Assembly (NCBI GenBank): GCA_019637395.1
Contig: JAHBVR010000017.1
Span: 62,001-126,000, forward strand
Source: Vulcanimicrobiota bacterium
GTDB taxonomy: Bacteria; Vulcanimicrobiota; Xenobia; Xenobiales; JADMJV01
Direction: 5' to 3'
DNA: 64,000 nucleotides
The notes below the pieces were generated by a model. It made no database searches, was not told the DNA's origin, and worked only from the letters and a program-made list of their open reading frames with translations. Numbering within the stretch: position 1 is the first letter of the stretch; every line of letters begins with the position of its first letter. Below, in pieces: positions 11,428 to 20,400 of the stretch. The position numbers were made by a program, and so were the translations under genes.

Positions 11428-12121
11428 CTTTTACGAGTGGATCCTGTTTGACGCCGACGAGACGTTGTTTCACTTCGACGCCTGTGCCGGTCTGCAGCGG
11501 ATGCTGAAGGCTTACGCGGTGGAGTGGGAAGAGGTCCACTTCGAGGAGTATCAGGTGGTCAATCGGCCGCTCTGGGTGGATTATCAGGAGGGGCGCATTA
11601 GCGCCGCCCAGGTGCAGGAACGGCGTTTTGCCAATTGGGCCGAGCGTTTGCAGGTGAGTTCTTTGACTTTGAACAGCGCTTTTCTGTCGGCTATGGCCGA
11701 CATCTGCCGGCCCTTGGAGGGGGCGGTAAGCCTGCTGGAGTCGTTGCGCGGGCGAGCTCGTATGGGCATCATCACCAACGGCTTTGGGGAGTTGCAGCAG
11801 ATTCGCCTGGAGCGCACCGGTTTGAAGGAGCATTTTGAACTGGTGGTGGTTTCCGAGGTGGTGGGCGTGGCCAAGCCGCACCCCGAGATTTTTCGCCATG
11901 CCCTGGAGTTGATGGGCAATCCGGCGCCGGACCGGGTTTTGATGGTGGGGGACAATCCCGAGACGGATATTTTGGGGGGCATGCAGGCCGGTCTGGACAC
12001 TTGCTGGATCAACTGGCACGGGCGCACCGCGCCGCCGGGGATGGCAGCCGACTATGAAGTGCGCTCTTTGGCGGAACTCGAGGAGATTTTGTCGCTAAAG
12101 TCGGGATGCGCTGGCCGGTAG
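11420..12121 (+). CDS. yjjG: YjjG-like HAD-family nucleotidase
   Basis: The sequence EWILFDADETLFHFDACAGL closely follows E. coli YjjG (pyrimidine 5'-nucleotidase; house-cleaning of non-canonical nucleotides). HAD motif I is DADET, motif II is the TNG in GIITNGFGELQ, and motif III/IV is VAKPHPEIF...MVGDNPETDI. The only start upstream of motif I is TTG 11420, which lies inside a WATTGCTTAT motif and abuts the previous stop codon; no clear ribosome site precedes it. The last 27 bases overlap the convergent DsbA-like gene. Confidence 0.9.
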   Translation: MLIFYEWILFDADETLFHFDACAGLQRMLKAYAVEWEEVHFEEYQVVNRPLWVDYQEGRISAAQVQERRFANWAERLQVSSLTLNSAFLSAMADICRPLEGAVSLLESLRGRARMGIITNGFGELQQIRLERTGLKEHFELVVVSEVVGVAKPHPEIFRHALELMGNPAPDRVLMVGDNPETDILGGMQAGLDTCWINWHGRTAPPGMAADYEVRSLAELEEILSLKSGCAGR

Positions 12122-12682
12122 ACTTTCCCACTTTTGCATGAGCTGCGGGTCGACCGGATCTCGGCCTTCCAGGAACGGCTTGACGTGAGGAAAGGAGTCG
12201 AAGCCCCAGAAGACCTCGCCTTGAACGACCAGGCTGGGTACGCCGAAGACGCCCAGTTTTAGCGCGCGTTCGGTGTTCTCCCGCAGGCTCTGTTTGGCTT
12301 CGCCGGCGTGAGCCAGGGTGTCGGCGTCGCATAAGCCGGCCAGGCTTTCCGGAGTGTCGATGGCCTGGCCGTCGCGCCAGCACTGGCGGATGATGGGCAG
12401 GATCAGCTCAGGCCGCAGAGTGGCCACGCGCAGCGGCAGTAGCGGGTTGAAGGGGTGGGCCGGCGGCGGCTGGATGCTCAGGCCGTGTTGGTGGGCCACG
12501 CGCGAGATATGCTTGAAGGTGTAGAGCCGCTTGTCAGGGATTTCGGCCGGGCCTTTCTGGCCGTTGTGATTGAGCAGAGCGGCCAGCAGGATAGGCGTGA
12601 TGGTGGCCTCCCGATCGAGTTCGCCGATTTTCTCGGCGGCCAGGTAGGCGTAGGGGGAGATGAAGTCAAGAAAGAGTTCCAT
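12095..12682 (-). CDS. DsbA-family 2-hydroxychromene-2-carboxylate isomerase-like protein
   Basis: From ATG 12682 the product is MELFLDFISPYAYLA..., the typical start of the HCCA-isomerase/DsbA-like group (kappa-class GST fold). In place of CxxC it has SPYA, as in the isomerases that use glutathione rather than a disulfide. The cis-Pro loop appears as GVFGVPSLVV. The real substrate cannot be told. A TTG at 12703 would lengthen it by 7 residues but would run into the RNA gene upstream. Confidence 0.88.
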   Translation of the reverse strand: MELFLDFISPYAYLAAEKIGELDREATITPILLAALLNHNGQKGPAEIPDKRLYTFKHISRVAHQHGLSIQPPPAHPFNPLLPLRVATLRPELILPIIRQCWRDGQAIDTPESLAGLCDADTLAHAGEAKQSLRENTERALKLGVFGVPSLVVQGEVFWGFDSFPHVKPFLEGRDPVDPQLMQKWESLPASASRL

Positions 12683-12689
12683 CGCGAGA

Positions 12690-12838
12690 GCTTCTTCACG
12701 CAAGTCGATTTGGCTTTTGATACTGGATCGAGTGCTCTGCCTGACTGAGCTACCACCTTGCGGTGGGCGGGATTTGAACCCGCGACTTCCCGGTTAACTG
12801 GAGTATGTATGCCAAGATCTGTTGGGGCGCGAGGAAAC
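12690..12838 (-). ncRNA. Permuted tRNA-mimic RNA, copy B (YrlA-like Y RNA candidate)
   Basis: Read on the minus strand, a lower helix (TCGCGC at 12832-12827 with GCGTGA at 12701-12696) and a second helix (TTGGC at 12815-12811 with GCCAA at 12714-12710) carry a tRNA-like domain in permuted order. The T arm GCGGG-TTCAAAT-CCCGC (12783-12767) comes first. A short acceptor stem CCACC/GGTGG closed by a GCAA tetraloop follows (12766-12753), then TA and a D arm GCTC/GAGC with GG in its loop. The CTCG/CGGG anticodon-like stem and a 5-nt variable loop fit too. T8, A14, G15-C48, G18G19 and TTC are all present. This fits the bacterial Y RNA tRNA-mimic class. Ends are approximate. Confidence 0.7.
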
Positions 12839-12844
12839 GCTCGG

Positions 12845-12990
12845 TGTCTTTCGCGTAAGTCGATGCGGCTTGTTTTAGGTGCTCTACCAGACTGAGCTAC
12901 AGTCTTGCGACTGGCGGGATTTGAACCCGCGACCACCCGCCCCCTAAGCGTATGTAAGCCGTACCAGTCGGGACGCGACCGACTCGCAGA
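12845..12990 (-). ncRNA. Permuted tRNA-mimic RNA, copy A (YrlA-like Y RNA candidate)
   Basis: Same architecture as copy B. Lower helix: TCGCGT (12978-12973) with ACGCGA (12856-12851). Next helix: CGGCTT (12961-12956) with AAGCCG (12871-12866). Then TTAGG/CCTAA (12947-12943 with 12879-12875). T arm: GCGGG-TTCAAAT-CCCGC (12930-12914). Acceptor stem: CAGTC-GCAA-GACTG (12913-12900). D arm: GCTC-AGTCTGGTA-GAGC. Base pairs change together between the copies (for example TCGCGT/ACGCGA versus TCGCGC/GCGTGA), while ATCGACTT in the internal loop is kept in both. The acceptor stem has no free 3' end, so it cannot be an ordinary tRNA. No Ro60 (TROVE) gene is in the window. Confidence 0.72.
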
Positions 12991-13076
12991 GTGAGCCAGA
13001 GAACCAGAAAATTGTCAAGCCCTCAGAGATGTGAACAAAAGCTGCGCGTCCAGACGTCGTATTTATGCGGTGTTTA

Positions 13077-13085
13077 ATTGCTTAT
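13077..13085 (+). repeat. WATTGCTTAT motif copy, intergenic
   Basis: This copy lies 39 bases upstream of the ATG at 13124, between the tRNA-mimic RNAs and the YiiX-like gene. It is followed by TT rather than CT. Confidence 0.8.
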
Positions 13086-13123
13086 TTCAGACTTTTTTCC
13101 CTTTCGGAGGCTAGAGTTGGGGT

Positions 13124-14203
13124 ATGAAAATCCAAGCTGCTCCTCAACCCACTGCTCCGGTTCTGCGCAAGTTGCCCTCGGGAAAGCCCGAGCTGCCGCG
13201 GCCGGATGAATATCAATTGAATACGTCGGAGCGCACTTACAGCAAGAACTACGATAATGAGACCTACCGGCGCACCTATGCTTGCGCGGGGGCGGCTATC
13301 GGCGGTTTCCTCTCGCATTTTGCCGCTTTGGGCGCGGGCGCGTTCGGCGGCGTAACCTTGGGCGGCGCGGTGGGCGCGGCGCTGGGCGGCGGATTGGGGG
13401 CCACTTTAGGTTCGGTCATCGGCGGCCTCGGTGGGGCGGTGGCGGGAGCCAAAATTCAGGGCACCACTCTTTGGGGCCGGGCGCTGCTTTCCAAGGCCGG
13501 CGCGGCTGTGGGCAATCTGGCCGGACGCCTGGCCGGCATCGTGGGCATTCCGTTGCGCAGCGACCTGGTCGAGACGGCCAGCCGATTCCACATTAAGACT
13601 CTAAACGCCCACGGCGCCGAAATGGACTACACCGGCCACGCCTGCATCCAGAAAGACGCTGCCCAGGCCTTCATGGCCAAGCTGCAGCCCGGCGACGTCA
13701 TCCTCACCGGCGACGAGCGCAGCACTCCCTTTATGACGGTGACGCAACTGGTCAGCGGACGCTCCGATTTCACCCATGCCATTCTTTACCAGGGTGGTGG
13801 CAAGACCATCGAAGCCAAAATGGAGGACGGGGTGCGCGAAGGTGAGCTGGAGTCGGTGTTGCTGGGCAAGCAACACGCGGTGGCGATTCGTCCCGACTAC
13901 GCGGAGGGCCAGGTTTCCAAGGTCCTGGAAGCCGGCCGCGAGCTGCTGGGTAAGAACTACGACTTCAAGTTCAAGCAGGGCAACGATACCTACTACTGCT
14001 CGGAGGCCGTCAACACGGCCGTTAAAAAGGGCGCTCCTCAGATCGGTTTCCGCGAGCGCCATTTCTTGGGACGCGAAATCGTCATCCCCAACGATATGCT
14101 TTATAATCAGAATAGCCGCGTGGCCGCCGAGGCCGGCATCGGCCGCAGCTATCTGGATTGCCTGATGGGCAAGTACATCGAGTCTGAAAATGATTTGATG
14201 TAA
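13124..14203 (+). CDS. YiiX-like (permuted papain fold) hydrolase with MxIQ leader and glycine-zipper region
   Basis: The 359-residue protein has three parts: an MKIQAAPQPTAP leader with Pro-rich linker, a Gly/Ala hydrophobic region near residues 53-125, and a C-terminal domain with LQPGDVIL, SDFTHAILY and YYCSEAVN. These are the hallmarks of the YiiX/YebB permuted NlpC/P60-like family, with His in FTHA and Cys in YCSE as likely catalytic residues. Such enzymes cut amide or ester bonds in peptides or lipids. The hydrophobic middle could insert in a membrane or a pore. The neighbour at 10925 has the same kind of leader and zipper without the enzyme domain. Confidence 0.8.
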   Translation: MKIQAAPQPTAPVLRKLPSGKPELPRPDEYQLNTSERTYSKNYDNETYRRTYACAGAAIGGFLSHFAALGAGAFGGVTLGGAVGAALGGGLGATLGSVIGGLGGAVAGAKIQGTTLWGRALLSKAGAAVGNLAGRLAGIVGIPLRSDLVETASRFHIKTLNAHGAEMDYTGHACIQKDAAQAFMAKLQPGDVILTGDERSTPFMTVTQLVSGRSDFTHAILYQGGGKTIEAKMEDGVREGELESVLLGKQHAVAIRPDYAEGQVSKVLEAGRELLGKNYDFKFKQGNDTYYCSEAVNTAVKKGAPQIGFRERHFLGREIVIPNDMLYNQNSRVAAEAGIGRSYLDCLMGKYIESENDLM

Positions 14204-14256
14204 AGAATTTTTCTTCAAAAGGAACTCGGTGACCCGGGTCGGAATAGAAGAATGCT

Positions 14257-14715
14257 ATGCATTTTTTGCCCCTGCTGCTGATTCCTGTTTTTCTGTGGAT
14301 TGCGCTCAAGGCCAGGCGCTATGGTCTGTTCGCCGAGGTGCCCGTCGACCCGGAAGCTCGGATCACTTACTGGGCCAGCCAGGCGCTGGCTCAGTTGAAG
14401 GTGGAGCTGGCGGTGGCCCGCGAGTTGCGCCTGGAAGAGCAGCAGCTCCGCTATCGCAAGGGCAAGACCGAGGGGCGCATTTTTAGCGCCCAGGGTCATC
14501 TGTATAAGCAGGAAGGCGCGGCCGCGCGCGAGAGCCTGGGCGAGATCGGCCCGGACGGGGGGGTGACCTTCCTGTCCGAACCCGGCCTGCTGCACGTCAG
14601 CATCCTGGCCAAAGACGGTGAATTGAGCCGGTACCTGGAAGTGAGCCTGCCGGTGGCCGGGGGAGGAAGGGGTGGGGGACAGCAGAAGTCCGCTCCGCTG
14701 GAGGCCCCCCTTTGA
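14257..14715 (+). CDS. Single-pass membrane protein of unknown function
   Basis: The first 17 residues are a membrane anchor (MHFLPLLLIPVFLWIAL), followed by a 130-residue mainly polar domain. I recognise no family. The stop TGA overlaps the TTG start of tolC, so it is the first gene of the efflux operon and may be an accessory of that pump; this is inferred from position only. Confidence 0.65.
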   Translation: MHFLPLLLIPVFLWIALKARRYGLFAEVPVDPEARITYWASQALAQLKVELAVARELRLEEQQLRYRKGKTEGRIFSAQGHLYKQEGAAARESLGEIGPDGGVTFLSEPGLLHVSILAKDGELSRYLEVSLPVAGGGRGGGQQKSAPLEAPL

Positions 14716-16040
14716 AGAAATTACAAGTTGCAGCCGGGCTGATTCTCTCAACCACTCTGGCTTTCGCCGATCCCGCGCCCGTCCTGACGCTCAACCAGGC
14801 TCTGCAAATGGCCTCCGGGCGCAACCTGCAGGTGCTGGCCAGCGGCAAAGAAGTGGAGCGCCAGAATTCCATCTGGGACGCCAACGCGGCCACCCGTTTG
14901 CCGAAAATCGCCATGGAGGCTCGCCACACCCGGCTGCTCACGCCCATCAGCTTCAATGTCGACCCGGGCACGCTGGGCAATTTCCCCGGCATCGGACCGA
15001 TTCCGGCCCAGCCGGTGTCCATCAGCAACGTGGGCGGATCGCAAAACAGCATTCAATTGACGGTGACGCAACCGTTGACCCAGCTGCACAAGATCACCCT
15101 GGGACTGGAAGCGCAAGAGCAAGCCATCGAGGACGCCACCCAAAAAAATCGCGGAGATTCCATCCACGTGGCCGTCCAGGTGCAGGACGCCTACCTGAGT
15201 CTGGTGGATACCCAGAATGCCCTGGTGGCCGCCAGGGATTCCCTGGAATTCACCCAGGAGATGGAACGCGTCACCCAGGAATACTTGAAAGAGAAGACGG
15301 TGTTAAAGGCCGACCTTCTCGACGTGCAAACTTCGCGGGCCGAGCAGGAGGCCCAACTGGCCACGCTGCAGCGCACCTACCAGACCCAAAAAGAACAGCT
15401 CAATTATTTGTTGGCCCGGGATTTGAACACCGATTTCACGGTGCAGATGCCCACCATCTCCCGGGAGGTCAGCCAGACCATCACCGAGTTGGAGGCACAG
15501 GCGCAAGCACAGCGGCCCGACCTGGCCCAGGCTCGGGCTCGTTTGAAGCAGGCTTTGATCAATACGGAGATCGCCCGGGCCGCCTACATCCCCGATGTGG
15601 GCGTGCAGTTCGGCTATTTGCACAACGGCAACAGCGGCCTGTTGCCAGGGACCTATCTGACGGTGGCGCTGGTGGCCACCTGGGATATTTTTGACTGGGG
15701 CGGGCGCGAGGCCAACGTGCGGGCCAGGGCCCAGCAGGCCGAGGAAATCAGTCTGCAGACCGAGGATGCCAGGCAACGGGCGGCCCTGGAGGTGGCTCAG
15801 AAGTTTCGCGCCGTGGAAAATCTGCGTGCTCTGGAAGCGGCCAAGAAGCTGCAGGTGGAGGCGGCCGAGGAACACCACCGCGTGGCCCTGGCCCAATATC
15901 AGGTCAAAGCCACGCTGGCTTCGGAAGTTTTGAATACCCAGGCCAAGCTTTCTTCGGCGCGGCGGGATTATCAAAAGTGGCAGATCGACCTGGCCCAGAG
16001 CGTGGCCGAACTTTATCAGGCGGTAGGACAAGCACCATGA
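14712..16040 (+). CDS. TolC-family outer membrane efflux protein
   Basis: A TTG start gives MKKLQVAAGLILSTTLAFA, a signal peptide, then a 420-residue protein with two repeated halves rich in long helices (LNQALQMASGRNLQV, ARLKQALINTEIARAAY) as in TolC/OprM proteins. It forms the outer-membrane exit duct for the adaptor and RND pump encoded next; all three genes overlap by 1 to 4 bases. Confidence 0.93.
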   Translation: MKKLQVAAGLILSTTLAFADPAPVLTLNQALQMASGRNLQVLASGKEVERQNSIWDANAATRLPKIAMEARHTRLLTPISFNVDPGTLGNFPGIGPIPAQPVSISNVGGSQNSIQLTVTQPLTQLHKITLGLEAQEQAIEDATQKNRGDSIHVAVQVQDAYLSLVDTQNALVAARDSLEFTQEMERVTQEYLKEKTVLKADLLDVQTSRAEQEAQLATLQRTYQTQKEQLNYLLARDLNTDFTVQMPTISREVSQTITELEAQAQAQRPDLAQARARLKQALINTEIARAAYIPDVGVQFGYLHNGNSGLLPGTYLTVALVATWDIFDWGGREANVRARAQQAEEISLQTEDARQRAALEVAQKFRAVENLRALEAAKKLQVEAAEEHHRVALAQYQVKATLASEVLNTQAKLSSARRDYQKWQIDLAQSVAELYQAVGQAP

Positions 16041-17488
16041 AACTTGCGCACGGGATTTTACTGGGTTTCCTCCTGGGGGGGTGCGCGGGCGCGCCGAGTA
16101 CTCCCGGCGGGACGTCGGCTCCGGCGGCGGCTCCGCTGGTGGTGACCCAAATGGTGAAGACGACCACTCGCCAGGGAGGCGAGCGTTTTTCGGCCACGGT
16201 GGAGCCGGATACCCGGGTCAACCTTACTTTCAACTCGGGTGGTTATGTCACGGCCATCCGCCAGTTGCCGGGTAAGGGCGGCGTGCACATCCTGGGCGCC
16301 GGCGACCGCGTCAAGAAAGGTGAGATTCTGGCCGAGCTGCGCAATCTGGAATATCGGGCCAAAGTGAACGAAGCCGAATCTTCGCTGGGGCAGTCTCTGG
16401 CCGGTGAGAGCGACGCTCAGGCCAGCGTGGAACTGGCCCGGGCCCAGACTCGCCAGTCGCGGGCGCTGGTCGAGCAGGCTTTGCAGGCCGAAGTTCAGGC
16501 GGGGGCCCAGGTGCGCGAGGCCGAGGCGGCCCTTGGCGCCAGCCAGGCTCAGCTTTTTGAAGCTCAGGCTCAGTTGAGCAAGTCTCAGGCTGACTGGGAA
16601 CGGGCCCAAAACTTGATGCAGGCCAGCAGCTTGACGCAGCCTGATTTTGACTCGGCCAAACTGGCCTGGGCCACCGCTCAGGGCAAGCTCAAAGAGGCCG
16701 AGCAACAGGTGCGCGGCAACAACGCCAAATTGACCGAGGCCAAAGCCAACGTGGTGGCCGCGCGGGCCCGGGTGGACCAGACCCAAGGCCAGGTGGACGC
16801 CAGCCTGGCCCAGGAAAATCGTGCTCAGGCGGGCGTGGATTCGGCTCGGGCGCGCACGCTGGGGTCTCGTTCCAATGTGGAGCAGGCCACCGTGGCTCTA
16901 GGCGATATCTACTTGAAAGCCCCCATGAATGGGGTGATTTTGACCCGTTCCGTGGAAGTGGGAGCGCAGGTGGGACCGGGCACGGTGGGATTTGCCATGG
17001 CCGACACCCACCACGTGCTGGTCACTTTCGGCGTGCCCGACATTCTGGTGCGCGACCTCAAGCTGGGCCAGCGGTTGGACATTAAGTGCGAGGCTCTGCC
17101 GGGCCGGGCTTTTGAAGGCACCATCCGTACCATCGCTCCCGAAGCCGACGCCGACAGTCGGGTCTACAAAGTGGAAGTGCGCGTGGACAACTCCAAAGAT
17201 GTGCTCAAGGTCGGCATGATTGCCTCGCTCGACCTGGTCAATAAAGAAGATTCGCCGCGCTCCATCATCGCCGTTCCGCTGGGTGCCTTGATGCCCAACA
17301 AGGAGCAGGAGGACGCCTATCAGGTCTTCGTGATCAAAGGTGACAAGGCCAGGCTCCGCGATGTTACGGTGGGCCGGGCTTCGGGCGACCAGATGGAGAT
17401 TACCTCGGGCCTGGAAGAGGGCGAGCAGATCGTGGTGGAAGGCGGCAATCGAGTCAACGACGGCCAGACCGTCAAGGTCAAGTCCTGA
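16037..17488 (+). CDS. RND efflux periplasmic adaptor lipoprotein
   Basis: ATG 16037 overlaps the tolC stop. The signal peptide ends in a lipobox (LLGGC), so the mature protein is lipid-anchored. A lipoyl/barrel-sandwich half (GDRVKKGEILAELRNLEY) is followed by an unusually long Ala/Gln-rich coiled-coil hairpin of about 170 residues, the second lipoyl half (YLKAPMNGVILTRSVEVG) and beta-barrel plus membrane-proximal domains. It bridges pump and TolC duct. The substrate is not inferable. Confidence 0.93.
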   Translation: MKLAHGILLGFLLGGCAGAPSTPGGTSAPAAAPLVVTQMVKTTTRQGGERFSATVEPDTRVNLTFNSGGYVTAIRQLPGKGGVHILGAGDRVKKGEILAELRNLEYRAKVNEAESSLGQSLAGESDAQASVELARAQTRQSRALVEQALQAEVQAGAQVREAEAALGASQAQLFEAQAQLSKSQADWERAQNLMQASSLTQPDFDSAKLAWATAQGKLKEAEQQVRGNNAKLTEAKANVVAARARVDQTQGQVDASLAQENRAQAGVDSARARTLGSRSNVEQATVALGDIYLKAPMNGVILTRSVEVGAQVGPGTVGFAMADTHHVLVTFGVPDILVRDLKLGQRLDIKCEALPGRAFEGTIRTIAPEADADSRVYKVEVRVDNSKDVLKVGMIASLDLVNKEDSPRSIIAVPLGALMPNKEQEDAYQVFVIKGDKARLRDVTVGRASGDQMEITSGLEEGEQIVVEGGNRVNDGQTVKVKS

Positions 17489-20400
17489 TGTCGCACGGCA
17501 AGTCAGACCAGCAATACATCGATACCGTCCATAATCTTTCGCGCTTCTGCCTGGAGTTTCGCTCCATTTGCTGGCTGGGCCTGATCATGAGCATGCTCTG
17601 GGGCTGGTACGGTTATCACAAAATGCCCCAGCGCAAAGATCCCGACGTGCCGGTGCGCAAAGCCAAGATCATGACGCCCTGGCCGGGCAACAGCGCCCAG
17701 AAAGTCGAGCAACTGGTCAGCCGCAAAATCGAAGAAACGCTGGCTCAAAACAACCTGCTGGCCAAGGTGGAGTCGACCTCCACTCCCGGTCTCTCGGAAA
17801 TTACCATCGAAATCGATGAGAATCGCGGCGACGACCCGGTCAAGGTCTGGACCGACATCAAGATCAAACTGGACAAGATCACGGACCTGCCCGAAGGAGC
17901 CGGTCCCATCAACTTCAACACCGATTTCGGCGATACGCTGGCGCTGATGTTGACGGTGGCCAGTCCGCAGTATTCCAAAGAGGAAGTGGCTCGCATCGGC
18001 AAGCCCATCCAGGGCGAGCTGGCGGCCGCCCGGGCCAGCTATCAAAAGCCCGGGCAAAAGCGGGCCACGCTGCTCTACCTCTTTGCCAAGCAACAGAGTC
18101 TGTTTCTGGTGCGTCAGGCTTTCGATCGCCTGTTTTCCATGGGGGAAGCCCAGGAGGTCTTCCACGATGCGCACATCATCGAGGGAGAAGACTACATCGC
18201 CATCGATTTCGCTACCGACAGGGACGACAAGGGCATCATGTCCTTCGTCCAGCTGTTCGTGGAGGAGAACATCAAGGTGGCCGAGATTCACCCGGACGCC
18301 TGGCAGCCGGTGGTGGTGCGCGATCCGGCGGGAACCATCGAGGCGCTGCAGTCGGTGGCCGGAGACAAGTATTCTTACCGCGACCTGGACAACTACACGG
18401 AAGCCATCGAGGAACGCCTGCGGGCGGTGCCCTCGGCCACCAAGGTGGATCGAGTGGGCGTGCTGGCTGAGCGCATTTTTCTGGCCTACAGTCAGGAACG
18501 CCTGGCTTCCTACGGCATGAGCGTGGCCGGTCTGGCCAATATTCTTAAGGCGCGCAACATCAGCGGCGCCTCCGGCACGCAGGAGACGAACCAGGGCACG
18601 GAAGTGCGCATCAACACAGCCGGCGAGTTCACTTCGGAGAAGCAGATCGGCGATGTGGTGGTCACGCAGAGCAACGGCAATCCCGTCTACCTGCGCGACC
18701 TGGTCAACGTCATCCGAGCCTACGATTCGCCCCCGCGTTTCCTGACCTTTTTGACCTCCAAGGACAAAAACGGAAAATGGATTCGCTCGCGCGCCAATAT
18801 CGTCACGGTTCAGATGAAACCTGGCTTAAATATCAATCATTTTGGCACAGAGGTCGACGCCGCTCTGGCGGACGTTAAAAAGGATATCCCCGACGACCTG
18901 ATCATCGTGAAAACCTCCGACCAGCCTCAGCAGGTGCGCGAGTCGGTCGGCCTTTTCAACAAGTGTCTGGAAGAAGCCGTGGTGCTGGTGGTGGTGGTCT
19001 CCTGGATCGGTTTTTGGGAATGGCGTTCGGCGCTGTTGATGGCGCTGGCCATTCCCATCACGCTGGCCATGACCTTCGCCTTCATGTTCATGCTCCACCT
19101 GGACATCCAGCAGGTCTCGGTGGCTTCGCTGATCATCGCGCTGGGGCTGCTGGTGGATGATCCGGTGGTGGCCGGCGACGCCATCAAACATTCGCTGGCC
19201 GCCGGGCACGATCGCAAGACGGCGGCCTGGCTGGGCCCGACCAGGCTGGCCACGGCCATTCTTTACGCCACCATCACCAACATCGTGGCCTATCTGCCGC
19301 TTATGTTGATCGAGGGCGACACCGGGCGCTTCCTGTATAGCTTGCCGCTGGTGATCGCCTGCTCGCTGGTGGCCTCGCGCATTTCCTCGATGACGTTCAT
19401 TCCGCTGCTGGGCTACTACATCTTGCGTCCGGTGGCCGAACCGGGCCCGGAGGTGCTGCGCACCCGGGCTCCCTACAAGTGGTACTACAATCTGGCCGGC
19501 TGGTGCGTGGATCACCGCTGGAAGGTGCTGCTGACCTCGTTCTTGATTCTGGCCGCCGGCCTGGTGATGGCCAGGCAGTTGAAGACGCAGTTTTTCCCCA
19601 AAGACCTGCAGTACATGTTCTTCTCCAACAACTATCTGCCCTCGGATAAGACGCTGCGGGCCACCGACGAGAAGACCAAAGAGATCGAAAAGGTCATGTT
19701 GGAGAACATTCCCAACGACAAGTTAAGTTTCTTGACCACTTTCGATGGCGGCGGCGCGCCGCGCTTCTGGTCCACGCTGGACCCGGAGTCGCCCAAACTG
19801 AACTTCTCCATGGTGGTGGTGACGGTCAATGACAAGCACATCACCCCCAGCCTGGTGGGTCCGGTCGACCGCGGTCTGACCGAGAACGTGGCCGGAGTGC
19901 TGGCCGACGTGCGCCAGCTAGAGTCAGGCAAACCGGTGGGCACGCCCGTTTCGGTTACCCTGTATGGCCGTGAAGACGACATGCTGGGCCTGCAAAAGGC
20001 GGCTCAGAAGGTCAAGGAACTTTTGCTTACGGTGCCGGGCTCGGCGCGCATTCGCGACAGTTGGGGTGAGTCGCTCATGACTCTGGACGTCCAGATCGAT
20101 GCCGACCGGGCCAATCTGGCCGGGCTCACCAATTCCGACGTGGCTCAATCGATGGCGGCCGCCCTCAACGGCCAGACGCTGACCAACCTGCGCGAGGGCC
20201 ATCGTTTGATTCCCATCACGGCCCGCATGCGCATGGACGAGCGCACTCAGATTCAGAATTTGAAGAACCTCTACGTCTATTCGCAGGACGGCAAAAAGAA
20301 AGTGCGCCTGGACCAGGTGGCCACCGTGAAAATGGTGATGCAGCCTCAGACCATCGGGCGCGAAAACTACCACCGCGCTATCGACGTGGGCTGCTTCACC

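Noticed and set aside
12478-12936. A 152-residue minus-strand frame with VAQSGRA and VAGSNPA strings
   Set aside because: These strings are the usual false translation of tRNA D and T arms; the region is explained by the tRNA-mimic RNAs.
12690-12990. Two ordinary tRNA genes
   Set aside because: The T arm precedes the D arm in both copies, and a GCAA loop closes the acceptor stem, so neither can be a normal aminoacylatable tRNA.
14505-14513. Near matches to the motif (ATAAGCAGG at about 14505; GATGCTTATCC at about 53346; TTGCTTACG at about 20023)
   Set aside because: They differ from the core at one or more positions and show no special location; counted as chance.
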